A stretch of DNA of 64,000 bases from Actinomadura physcomitrii (GTDB lineage Bacteria; Actinomycetota; Actinomycetes; Streptosporangiales; Streptosporangiaceae). Every line of letters begins with the position of its first letter. Within the stretch, counting starts at the first letter, position 1. Under the pieces are notes generated by a model. It did not search any database. It had not been told where the DNA came from and worked only from the letters and a program-made list of their open reading frames with translations. The stretch is from assembly GCF_008923205.2 (NCBI RefSeq), contig NZ_WBMS02000004.1, positions 248,001 to 312,000 on the forward strand. The letters are read 5' to 3'. Below are positions 1 to 6,612 of this stretch, piece by piece. Both the position numbers and the translations under genes were made by a program.

Positions 1-326
1 GCAAGCGCAGGCAGAAGGACCAACGCTGCCCGACCGGTCGAGCGCCCTACCGCACCACCCGCACCGCCACCACCCGCCGCCGCTGCTGCTGCTCCGCACA
101 CGCGGTCGCCGACGGCGTGACGCCGCCCTCGCAGTGACCCCGCCCCCGCACTGAACCCGCCCACGCAGTGACGCCGCTCCCGCACTGAACCCCCGCACTG
201 ACCCGCCTCGGCACTGATCTTCCAGGCCTGGCAGCCCCCTGCGGCCCCGCCTTCGGGCTTGGCGCTGAGGCATGCGAACTTTTTTCACCGAATTCGAGAC
301 CGATCGTTCTGGAAATTGGAGATGTC
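1..326. other. Window-edge stretch without a supported gene
   Basis: No convincing coding sequence is visible. The first ~130 bases are open in several frames and Pro/Ala/Arg-rich when translated. They could be the 3' end of a gene entering from outside, but no family is recognisable. Bases 131-217 form a 17-bp tandem array, listed separately. The last ~60 bases are markedly more AT-rich (a T6 run, a CGAATTCG palindrome) and probably carry the promoter of the oxidoreductase that follows. GGAG at 318-321 is its ribosome binding site. Confidence 0.5.
131..217. repeat. 17-bp degenerate tandem repeat, about six units
   Basis: The heptamer GCAGTGA or GCACTGA starts at 131, 148, 165, 182, 195 and 211. 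The first three intervals are exactly 17 bp, then 13 and 16. Each heptamer is followed by a C-rich spacer close to MCCCGCCCMC. The central base alternates G, C, G, C before staying C. It lies outside any supported gene, about 110 bp upstream of the short-chain dehydrogenase start. It could be a length-variable array or a set of regulator sites; neither is shown by sequence alone. Confidence 0.7.
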
Positions 327-1088
327 ATGAGAGCACGCTTCGCCGATCGGGTCGTCCTCGTCACCGGGGGCGCCGGCGCGATCGGCAGGGTGACCGCCCG
401 CGCGTTCGCCGGAGAGGGCGCCACGGTGGTCCTGGCCGGACGTGACGAGGAGTCCCTCGTGCGGGCCGCTGAGGAGGTCCGGGCCGGGGGCGGACGCGCC
501 GACCATATGGTCGCCGACGTGACCGTCTCCGAGGACGCCGCCGCCATGGTCTCCTCCGTCGTCCACCGCCATGGCGGCCTGCACGTCGCGGTCAACAACG
601 CCGGGACCTTCGGCGCGATCGGCCCCGTCGCCGAGATCGACGACGACGCCTGGCGGACGGTCATCGACGTGAACCTGACCGGCGTGTTCCTGTCGATGAA
701 GCACGAGATCGCCCATATGCGCGCGCACGGCGGCGGGACGATCGTGAACATCGCGTCCAACATCGGGGTGCACGGGCGCAGGCCCGGGCTGGCCGCGTAC
801 GCCGCGTCCAAGGCCGGCGTCAGCATCCTGACCCGGACCGCGGCGATCGACCACATCGCCGACGGGGTGCGCGTCAACGCGGTCAGCCCCGGAGCCAGCG
901 ACACCCCCATGTCGCTGCGGCCGGGCGAGACGAGAGCGCAGCGCGACGCCCGGCTGAAGGCCTCGATCCCGGCGGGGCGCCCGAGCGACCCGTCCGAGGT
1001 CGCGGAGGCCGTCCTGTGGCTGGCGTCCGACGAGTCGGCCTATCTGGTCGGTCACGACATGGTCGTCGACGGCGGCACCACCGCCTGA
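327..1088 (+). CDS. SDR-family NAD(P)-dependent oxidoreductase
   Basis: Classical short-chain dehydrogenase/reductase of 253 residues, the usual length, predicted cytosolic. The Rossmann nucleotide motif TGGAGAIG lies at 13-20, NNAG near 90-93, Asn116 in the VIDVN segment, catalytic Ser144, and Tyr158/Lys162 in YAASK. The C-terminus VVDGGTTA is typical of the FabG-like branch. The ATG is preceded by GGAG six bases upstream. The substrate cannot be told from sequence. A methyltransferase gene follows after 38 bp on the same strand, so the two may be cotranscribed, but nothing links them functionally. Confidence 0.9.
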   Translation: MRARFADRVVLVTGGAGAIGRVTARAFAGEGATVVLAGRDEESLVRAAEEVRAGGGRADHMVADVTVSEDAAAMVSSVVHRHGGLHVAVNNAGTFGAIGPVAEIDDDAWRTVIDVNLTGVFLSMKHEIAHMRAHGGGTIVNIASNIGVHGRRPGLAAYAASKAGVSILTRTAAIDHIADGVRVNAVSPGASDTPMSLRPGETRAQRDARLKASIPAGRPSDPSEVAEAVLWLASDESAYLVGHDMVVDGGTTA

Positions 1089-1126
1089 CGACGCATCCCG
1101 TAAGTCCCGCTGGGCAGACTCAACGT

Positions 1127-1816
1127 ATGGCCCTGTCGCCCGACTACGACGCCGACCCGGAGCGGTTCCGCCTCGCCGCGCAGGTCACCCGGCGGTACCT
1201 GATCGGGGCGCGGAGCCTGCACGACCACATCGCCGCCAAGCTGGTGGCGGCCGAGGCGTCCCGGGTGCTGGACATCGGCTGCGGGGAGGGCGCGCTCCGC
1301 CGCGCCCTCCCCGACCCGCCGCCGTTCCGGCTGGTGGGGCTGGACGCGTCCGCGACGCTGCTGTGCGCCCACTCCGGCCTGCGCGTGCGGGCGGACGCGC
1401 TGCGCCTGCCGTTCCGTGACGGTGCGTTCGACGCCGCCGTCGCGGTCAACATGCTGTACCACCTGGACGAGCCGCGCCTCGCCCTGCGCGAGGCGCGGCG
1501 GGTGCTCGCGCCGGGCGGGACGCTGCTGGTCTCGGCGATCTGCCGGACCGACAGCCCGGAGCTGGCGCCGGTCTGGCGGCCCGAGCCGTCGTCCTTCGAC
1601 GCGGAGGACGCGCCCGAGCACGTGTGCGAGGTGTTCGGCGAGGTGGAGGTGGAGCGCTGGGACGCCCCGCTGATCACGCTCCCCGACCGGGCCGCGATCC
1701 GCGACTACCTGATCGCCCGCCACGTCCCCCGTCCGCAGGCCGCCGAGGCCGCGGCCCGCCTCCCGACCCCGCTGCCGGTGACCAAGCGCGGCTCCCTGCT
1801 CCTGGCCCGCCGCTGA
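1127..1816 (+). CDS. Class I SAM-dependent methyltransferase
   Basis: About 229 residues. The SAM-binding motif I LDIGCGEGALR follows an N-terminal helix, with the acidic residue of motif II in LVGLDAS, then FDAAVAVNMLYHLDEP (motif IV/post-motif IV) and the RRVLAPGGTLLVS strand typical of Methyltransf_11 enzymes. I chose the ATG at 1127 because the longer frame runs back through the end of the oxidoreductase gene with low-quality Arg-rich sequence. No substrate-recognition domain is recognisable, so it could act on a small molecule such as a quinone precursor or secondary metabolite. Confidence 0.85.
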   Translation: MALSPDYDADPERFRLAAQVTRRYLIGARSLHDHIAAKLVAAEASRVLDIGCGEGALRRALPDPPPFRLVGLDASATLLCAHSGLRVRADALRLPFRDGAFDAAVAVNMLYHLDEPRLALREARRVLAPGGTLLVSAICRTDSPELAPVWRPEPSSFDAEDAPEHVCEVFGEVEVERWDAPLITLPDRAAIRDYLIARHVPRPQAAEAAARLPTPLPVTKRGSLLLARR

Positions 1817-2172
1817 CCCGGACCCGGACCCGATGATCCGCCCCCCCTGCATGGACCCGGTCCCGAAAGGGCTGCGCCCGCCGAGCTCGTCCCGCGAAAG
1901 ATCCGCGCCTTGAACGGCATGCCCCGGCAGGAACCCGAACCCGGAGGGGCCGCCTCCAATAGGCCCCGCGTCCTGAATGCGGATGCGTGTTTTAGATGGA
2001 TACGCGCCCGAGGTGGCCGCTGCCCCGAAGGGACTCCGTTCCCTGCGGGGGTCCGCACCGTTGATGACGAGGAGCGTTATGTCCATCGTTCCCTGCGGGG
2101 TCCGCGCCCGGCCTGTGCACCGGGAGGAGCCGTACGGCGTGGGTGTGGGGCCGGCGGGGGGTTGGGGTGTCC
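1817..2172. other. 356-bp intergenic region with a transplanted translation-initiation sequence
   Basis: No supported gene. Open frames here are Arg/Gly/Pro-rich and run into the antisense of the downstream regulator. The notable content is at 2037-2105: two 19-20 bp direct repeats (CGTTCCCTGCGGGG then TCCGC) bracket a 27-bp copy of the Shine-Dalgarno/start region of the TerD gene at 55276. Elsewhere it contains short GC-rich near-repeats such as CCCGAAAGGG/CCCCGAAGGG. I see no clear terminator for the methyltransferase gene. Confidence 0.55.
2037..2105. repeat. Direct repeats flanking a copy of the terD start region
   Basis: Copy 1 (2037-2056) is CGTTCCCTGCGGGGGTCCGC. Copy 2 (2087-2105) is the same minus one G. 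Between them lie ACC and then 27 bases (2060-2086) identical, but for one C/T change, to the complement of 55269-55295, the Shine-Dalgarno and first codons of the TerD-family gene. The in-frame ATG at 2079 reads Met-Ser-Ile before diverging from TerD. The arrangement resembles a short insertion flanked by a target duplication, or a remnant of a deleted terD-like gene. Confidence 0.75.
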
Positions 2173-2778
2173 CTATAGCCAGCCCAGGTCGCGGGCGGTG
2201 GTGACGGCGGCGTGGCGGTTGTGGACGCCGAGCTTGGTGACGGCGGCGGACAGGTAGTTGCGGACGGTGCCCTCGGACAGGCCGAGCGTGCGGGCGATGC
2301 GGGAGACGGGGGCGCCGTCGGCGGCGGCGCGCAGGGTGTCGAGTTCGCGGGGGGTGAGAGGGCATTCCTCGGCGGCGAGGGCGTCGGCGGCGAGCTGCGG
2401 GTCGATGTAGCGGGCGCCGGCGGCGACCTGGCGGATGACCTCGGCGAGCCGGGCGCCGGGGGCGTCCTTGCCGAGGAACCCGCGGACGCCGGCGGCCATC
2501 GCGCGGCGCAGGTTGCCGGGCCGGCCGTGCGCGGTGACGATCACCAGGCGGCAGCCGGGGAGGTCGCGGGAGAGGCGTTCGGCGGCGCTGAGGCCGTCCA
2601 GTCCCGGCATGTCGATGTCGAGGACGGCGACGTCGGGCTTGAGGGCGAGGGCGCGGTCGACGGCCTCGTCGCCGCGGCCGACGTCGGCCGCGACCTCGAT
2701 GCCGTCCTCGGTCTCCAGCAGCAGGACGAGGGCCTCCCTGATCAGCAGGTGGTCGTCGGCCAGCAGGACGCGGATCAT
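2173..2778 (-). CDS. NarL/FixJ (DesR-like) response regulator
   Basis: 201 residues: receiver domain 1-~120 with acidic pocket in LLADDH and phosphoacceptor Asp54 (AVLDIDMPG), then a LuxR-type HTH at ~140-201 (LTPRELDTL...SEGTVRNYLSAAVTKLGVHNR). The ATG at 2778 overlaps the stop of the sensor kinase gene by 4 bp (ATGA), so the pair is translationally coupled. It is strikingly similar in size and layout to the regulator at 51542-52147, including the GRPG segment after the receiver beta-4 strand. It probably controls the adjacent ABC ATPase gene through the inverted repeat at 4773-4790 (inference). Confidence 0.92.
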   Translation of the reverse strand: MIRVLLADDHLLIREALVLLLETEDGIEVAADVGRGDEAVDRALALKPDVAVLDIDMPGLDGLSAAERLSRDLPGCRLVIVTAHGRPGNLRRAMAAGVRGFLGKDAPGARLAEVIRQVAAGARYIDPQLAADALAAEECPLTPRELDTLRAAADGAPVSRIARTLGLSEGTVRNYLSAAVTKLGVHNRHAAVTTARDLGWL

Positions 2779-3902
2779 GCCTCTCCCCTCGCCGCGGGGA
2801 CCGCGGCGGTCACCCGGAAGGTCCCGTCGCCGGCCGGGCCGGCGCTGAAGCGGCCGCCGGCGGCGGCGATCCGCTCGGCGAGGCCGGTGAGGCCGCTGCC
2901 GGAGTCGCCGGCGGCGCGGCGCGGGGCGCCGTCGTTGACGATCTCCACGTGGACGCGCTCGCCGTCGGCGCGGACGGTGATCTCGCACCAGGTGGCGCTG
3001 GAGTGCCGCAGCACGTTGGTGGCGGCCTCCCGCGCGACCCAGCCGAGGGGTTCGTGCACGTGGGCGGGGAGTTCCGGGGACACCTCGGGCCGGTCGCAGC
3101 GGATGCCGGCGGCGCGCAGGACGGCGGACATCCCGTCCAGTTCGGTGCGCAGGGACGTGGCACGGTAGCCGCGGACGACCTCGCGGACGTCGCGGACGGA
3201 GTCGCGCGCCATCGTCTGGATCTCGGTGAGCTCCTTGCGGACGCGCCCTGGATCGCGGTCGAGGTAGCGTTCGGCGACCTCGGCGCGGAGCGCGACGGCC
3301 TGGAGGCTGTGGCCGAGGACGTCGTGCAGGTCGCGGGCGAAGCGGAGGCGCTCCTCACCGACCGCGGACCGGGCCACTTCGGCGCGCGCCTCCCGCAGTT
3401 CCTGGACGACATGGAACAGCCATACCTGGACGTATCCGGAGAAGGCGGTGAGCGGCACGCCGACCATCTCGTAGAGGACGCTCAGCGCGGGCAGGCCGAG
3501 GAGGACGCCGTAGACGGGGGTGAGGACGGCCGCGGCGGCCGCCACCGGGATCGCCTGCCGGAGCGGCAGGACGACCGCGATCAGCCCGGCCGGGACGAGG
3601 AGGGCGTTGCCCCAGCCGTGGCCGACGCCGAGGAGCGGCAGCGTCCAGCAGATCGCGGCGATCGCGGCCAGCCCGAAGCGGTGTCCCGGGGCGGTGCGGC
3701 GCATCATGTTGAGCCACAGCAGCCGGGCGTAGAGCGCGAACGCGACGGCGACGCCGGCCGCGGAGAGCGCGACGCGCGCCGGGTCGTGGCGGTCGAAGGC
3801 CTCGTACCAGAGCGCGGGCAGGAGGAGCCCGGCCAGGGTGACCGCCGTCATCCCCACGATGATCGCGGCGATGGCGGTGGGGCGCGGGATCCTCGGCTGC
3901 AC
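2775..3902 (-). CDS. DesK-like membrane sensor histidine kinase
   Basis: 375 residues from the GTG at 3902. Several hydrophobic segments (about 11-32, 45-65, 78-92, 98-113, 118-145, 155-165) form the membrane sensor. A HisKA_3 dimerisation domain follows with RDLHDVLGHSL, phosphoacceptor His193. The HATPase domain has N-box REAATNVLRHS and a G-box ending GSGLTGLAERI. This is the small-kinase family that partners NarL-type regulators. The start is uncertain: the frame stays open to 4130, but upstream residues are Arg-rich and overlap the ABC gene. A TTGACA lies just upstream of the start without a properly spaced -10. Confidence 0.88.
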   Translation of the reverse strand: MQPRIPRPTAIAAIIVGMTAVTLAGLLLPALWYEAFDRHDPARVALSAAGVAVAFALYARLLWLNMMRRTAPGHRFGLAAIAAICWTLPLLGVGHGWGNALLVPAGLIAVVLPLRQAIPVAAAAAVLTPVYGVLLGLPALSVLYEMVGVPLTAFSGYVQVWLFHVVQELREARAEVARSAVGEERLRFARDLHDVLGHSLQAVALRAEVAERYLDRDPGRVRKELTEIQTMARDSVRDVREVVRGYRATSLRTELDGMSAVLRAAGIRCDRPEVSPELPAHVHEPLGWVAREAATNVLRHSSATWCEITVRADGERVHVEIVNDGAPRRAAGDSGSGLTGLAERIAAAGGRFSAGPAGDGTFRVTAAVPAARGEA

Positions 3903-4024
3903 GCGCCCAGAGTATGCGGGTGTCAAGGGATGCGGGCGCCGCCGGTGCAGGTGGGCGGGGACGATCCCGCCGAGCGCGCGCTGGAGCGGGCTGCCGCCGC
4001 CGTCGTCCACGCTCCCGGCGCCGG

Positions 4025-4702
4025 TCAGGCGGCGTGCGGGGCGTGCCGGGCGGCGGCGCCGAGCCGGTCGGAGGCGCGCCCGGTGACCAGGCGGCCGTCG
4101 TCGAGCACGCCGACCCGGTCGGCGCGGCACGCCTCGCCGGTGTCGCGGGTGGTGATCACGACGGTGCTGCCGTGCGCGGCCAGCAGGAGCAGCACGGACC
4201 AGACCTCGCGCGCGGCGGCCTCGTCGAGCCCGGTGGTGGGCTCGTCGAGGAAGAGCACGTCGGAGCGGCCGATGAGGGCGAGCGCGAGGTCGAGCAGGCG
4301 CCGCCGGCCCGGGTCGAGCCGTTCGAAGGGGACGTCGGCGCAGCCGGTGAGGCGGGCGAGGCGGAGCGCCTCGTCGCGGGTGATCGGGTCGAGGGTCCAG
4401 CGCCGCCAGGTGTCGATGATCTCGGCGACGGTCAGCCCCGGGAACAGGCCGCCGTCGCGCCAGACGGTCCCGGACCGGGCGGCGTCGCGGTCGGTGTAGG
4501 GGTCGGCGCCGCGGACGCGGACGGTCCCGCCGGTGGGTCGCCGCAGCCCGGCGAGCATCTCCAGCAGGGTCGTCTTGCCCGAGCCGTACCGGCCGAGCAG
4601 GGCGTACACCTCGCCTTCCGCCACGGTGAACGAGACGTCTCGCACGGCCTCGTTCAGCTGCAGGTCGCGTACCTCGATCACGTGTCCCTTCATGGGTTCC
4701 AT
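4025..4702 (-). CDS. ABC transporter ATP-binding protein, degenerate and without a permease
   Basis: 225 residues. Walker A is GRYGSGKTT and Walker B VLFLDEPTTGLD, as in DrrA/CcmA-type subunits. The signature region reads ERLDPGRRRLL rather than LSGGQ, and the usual H-loop TTH is TTRDT, so the switch histidine is replaced by Arg. No ABC-2 permease gene lies next to it; the kinase/regulator pair follows 122 bp downstream. It may be an orphan ATPase, a regulatory ATPase, or the remnant of a transporter operon like that at 48415-52147. The start at 4702 is preferred; a second ATG lies three codons in. Confidence 0.85.
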   Translation of the reverse strand: MEPMKGHVIEVRDLQLNEAVRDVSFTVAEGEVYALLGRYGSGKTTLLEMLAGLRRPTGGTVRVRGADPYTDRDAARSGTVWRDGGLFPGLTVAEIIDTWRRWTLDPITRDEALRLARLTGCADVPFERLDPGRRRLLDLALALIGRSDVLFLDEPTTGLDEAAAREVWSVLLLLAAHGSTVVITTRDTGEACRADRVGVLDDGRLVTGRASDRLGAAARHAPHAA

Positions 4703-4772
4703 GCTGCCGACGGGCGATCTCCGCGTGCAGTCACGGACGTCAGGTGGGGGCCGTGAGGTTCGCAGGGGTCGG

Positions 4773-4790
4773 CCATGACATCTGTCATGG
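4773..4790. promoter_or_regulatory. Inverted repeat CCATGACA-TC-TGTCATGG, candidate operator
   Basis: Perfect 8-bp arms with a 2-bp spacer, 71 bp upstream of the ABC ATPase start and overlapping the stop codon of the GH13 gene. The core GACATCTGTC differs by one base from the core of the inverted repeat at 48340-48355, upstream of the other ABC/two-component operon. Dyad operators are usual for NarL/FixJ regulators, so this is the likely site for the regulator at 2173-2778 (inference). Confidence 0.65.
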
Positions 4791-6086
4791 GTGCGCGATG
4801 GCCCAGCCTCGGGGCGGGATCACGGCGCCTTCGCCGTGGAAGTCGGCGTCACCGGCGATGCGGGTCCAACCGGCGGCGGGAAGGTCGGCCTTGGCGGGCT
4901 CGTCGGCCACGTTGAGGACGACGCCCAGGCGCTCATCGCCCTGCCCCACTGTGTAAGAGAGGGCCGTATTGGTCAAGGTGGCGACCTGCGTGTGCGCGCG
5001 GACGAGCCATGGGTGGCGGCGCCTCACGCCTATGAGGTCCTGGTGGAGCCGGTGGTGGGGAGTACCGTAACCGGGCGTTTCGTCAGAGCGTGCAGGGAAG
5101 GCGGGACGTATGGCGTCGTCGCCGCCTTCGCGTTCCTCCTTGACGCCGTGAAAGGCGAACTCGTCACCGGCGTAGACGGATGGGACGCCGGCCGTGGTGA
5201 GGAGGACCACGAGCGCGTGGGCGAGGTGGCGCTCGTCGTCGAGGCGGCTGGCGACGCGCGTTACGTCGTGGTTGCCGACGAAGGTCTGCGGGACGAACGT
5301 GCCGAGCATCCCGTCGTGGCGGGTGAGCGCATGGGCCAGTTCGAAGAAGTTGCGGTCGTTCAGGGAGCTCCAGATGGCCTTCCATAGTTCGTACTGGGTG
5401 ACGGAGTCGAGTCCGCTGCGTTCCACGAAGCCCGCATAGTCGCCGTGGATGACCTCCCCCAGGAGCCATGCGTCGGGGAAGCGCGCGCGGACGCGGTCGC
5501 TCACCGTCCGCCAGAACTCCGCCGGGACGGCGTACGCGGCGTCGAGGCGCCATCCGTCGATGCCGCGCTCCAGCCAGTGGTTCATGACCTCGACCGCGTA
5601 GTCGGCGACCGCCGGCTCGTCGTGGTCGAGCGCGACGAGCTTGTGGTGGCCCTCGAACGTGCGGAAGTCGCCGTCGCCGTCGGGGACGAACCATCCCGCG
5701 TACGGCGACGCGCCGCCCCTCGCCCGCACGTCGGCGAAGCGCGGGAAGCCCCGTCCGACATGGTTGAAGACCCCGTCGAGCAGCACCCGGACGCCGCGTC
5801 CCGACGCCGCCTCGACGAGCCGCAGCAGGTCGTCCTCGTCGCCGAGGCGCGGGTCGACGCGGAAGTGGTCGACGGTGTCGTAGCCGTGGGTCTCGGACGC
5901 GAACACCGGCCCGAGGGCGAGGCCGTTGCAGCCGAGCGCCACCAGGTGGTCGAGCCATCCGGTGATCCGCTCCAGCCGGTGCGGGGGCGGACCGGGCGGG
6001 GAGCCGGGCGGGAGGGCGGCGCGTTCGGCGCCGGTGAAGCCGAGCGGGTAGACGTGCCACCAGATGGCGTGATCGGGCCAGCGCAT
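4785..6086 (-). CDS. GH13 alpha-amylase family glycoside hydrolase
   Basis: 433 residues, no signal peptide, so an intracellular enzyme of the alpha-amylase clan. Conserved region I is DGVFNHVG. The nucleophile is Asp182 (GWRLDAAYA), the acid/base Glu211 (LLGEVIHG) and the transition-state Asp Asp274 (FVGNHD). A beta-barrel N-terminus (WWHVYPLGF) and a short C-terminal beta domain complete a single-domain maltodextrin-acting type. I took the ATG at 6086, which has AAGGAG six bases upstream. It may act in glycogen or trehalose/maltodextrin turnover; exact specificity is not readable. It stands alone, divergent from nothing and tail-to-head behind the MarR gene. Confidence 0.9.
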   Translation of the reverse strand: MRWPDHAIWWHVYPLGFTGAERAALPPGSPPGPPPHRLERITGWLDHLVALGCNGLALGPVFASETHGYDTVDHFRVDPRLGDEDDLLRLVEAASGRGVRVLLDGVFNHVGRGFPRFADVRARGGASPYAGWFVPDGDGDFRTFEGHHKLVALDHDEPAVADYAVEVMNHWLERGIDGWRLDAAYAVPAEFWRTVSDRVRARFPDAWLLGEVIHGDYAGFVERSGLDSVTQYELWKAIWSSLNDRNFFELAHALTRHDGMLGTFVPQTFVGNHDVTRVASRLDDERHLAHALVVLLTTAGVPSVYAGDEFAFHGVKEEREGGDDAIRPAFPARSDETPGYGTPHHRLHQDLIGVRRRHPWLVRAHTQVATLTNTALSYTVGQGDERLGVVLNVADEPAKADLPAAGWTRIAGDADFHGEGAVIPPRGWAIAHP

Positions 6087-6121
6087 GCGCGTCTCCTTAC
6101 CCGGGATCGCCGCTCTCAATA

Positions 6122-6128
6122 TAGTAAG
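6122..6128 (+). promoter_or_regulatory. TAGTAAG motif, candidate MarR half-site
   Basis: TAGTAAG within an AT-rich patch between the GH13 start and the MarR stop. Around it, ATAGT (6121-6125) and ACTAT (6138-6142) form an inverted repeat. The same heptamer occurs on the opposite strand at 6589-6595 in front of the MarR gene and its divergent neighbour. This suggests one regulator acting on both flanks, which would bring the GH13 promoter under MarR control (inference). Confidence 0.4.
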
Positions 6129-6138
6129 TACTAGCGAA

Positions 6139-6573
6139 CTATTCTGTCAGCCGATCCATCAGCCGGGCGGCGAGCCGCAACACCTCGAGCTCGGTCTCGC
6201 CGAGCTCGCCGAGCGCCTCGGCGAGCCAGGCGTCGCGCTCGTCGAGATCGCGCCTGAGCACCTCGCCCCCGGCCCGGGTGATGGTCAGCACGGCCTGCCG
6301 GCGGTCCCGCTCGTCGCGCGTGCGGACGATCAGCCCGGACTCCTCGAGCTCCGCGAAGACCCTGGTCAGCGACTGCGGGCGCTGCCCTTCGGCGGCCGCC
6401 ACCTCGCCGGCCGTACTGGGCCCGTTGCGGGCCAGGTGGCCGAGCACGATCAGCTTGTTGCTGCTCAGCGCGTCCGGGGAGCGCGACGAGCGCATCCGGC
6501 GCGCCATCCGCATCACCCCGCGGCGGATCTCCACCACCGCTTCCCTCGGCACCTCGGGCCGATCGCTCGCCAT
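6139..6573 (-). CDS. MarR-family transcriptional regulator
   Basis: 144 residues, the normal length. Helical N-terminus, a winged helix near 45-105 (LSSNKLIVLGHLARNG...AAAEGQRPQSLTRVF...LEESGLIVRTRDERDRRQ), and a C-terminal dimerisation helix. It is divergent from the membrane protein gene at 6613 with only 39 bp between the starts, the classic layout for a MarR repressor controlling itself and an exporter. TAGTAAG motifs lie on both sides of the gene. Confidence 0.92.
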   Translation of the reverse strand: MASDRPEVPREAVVEIRRGVMRMARRMRSSRSPDALSSNKLIVLGHLARNGPSTAGEVAAAEGQRPQSLTRVFAELEESGLIVRTRDERDRRQAVLTITRAGGEVLRRDLDERDAWLAEALGELGETELEVLRLAARLMDRLTE

Positions 6574-6612
6574 AATGTTACGCTATCCCTTACTAATCAC
6601 CGGAGGTGGACC
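6574..6612. promoter_or_regulatory. Divergent promoter with TAGTAAG motif
   Basis: 39-bp AT-rich gap between the marR start and the membrane-protein start. CTTACTA at 6589-6595 is the complement of TAGTAAG, also present at 6122-6128; GTTAC at 6578-6582 may be part of a second half-site. GGAGG at 6602-6606 is the ribosome binding site of the gene at 6613. So short a divergent gap implies overlapping promoters that a single bound MarR dimer could close. Confidence 0.55.

Noticed and set aside
2079..2204. 41-codon frame starting at the duplicated terD initiation region
   Set aside because: It diverges from TerD after three codons, runs through the second direct repeat and overlaps the 3' end of the regulator gene; more likely a relic than a gene.
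3920..3930. TTGACA read as a -35 box for the first sensor kinase gene
   Set aside because: No -10 lies at proper spacing before the GTG start; the kinase may be transcribed with the ABC gene.
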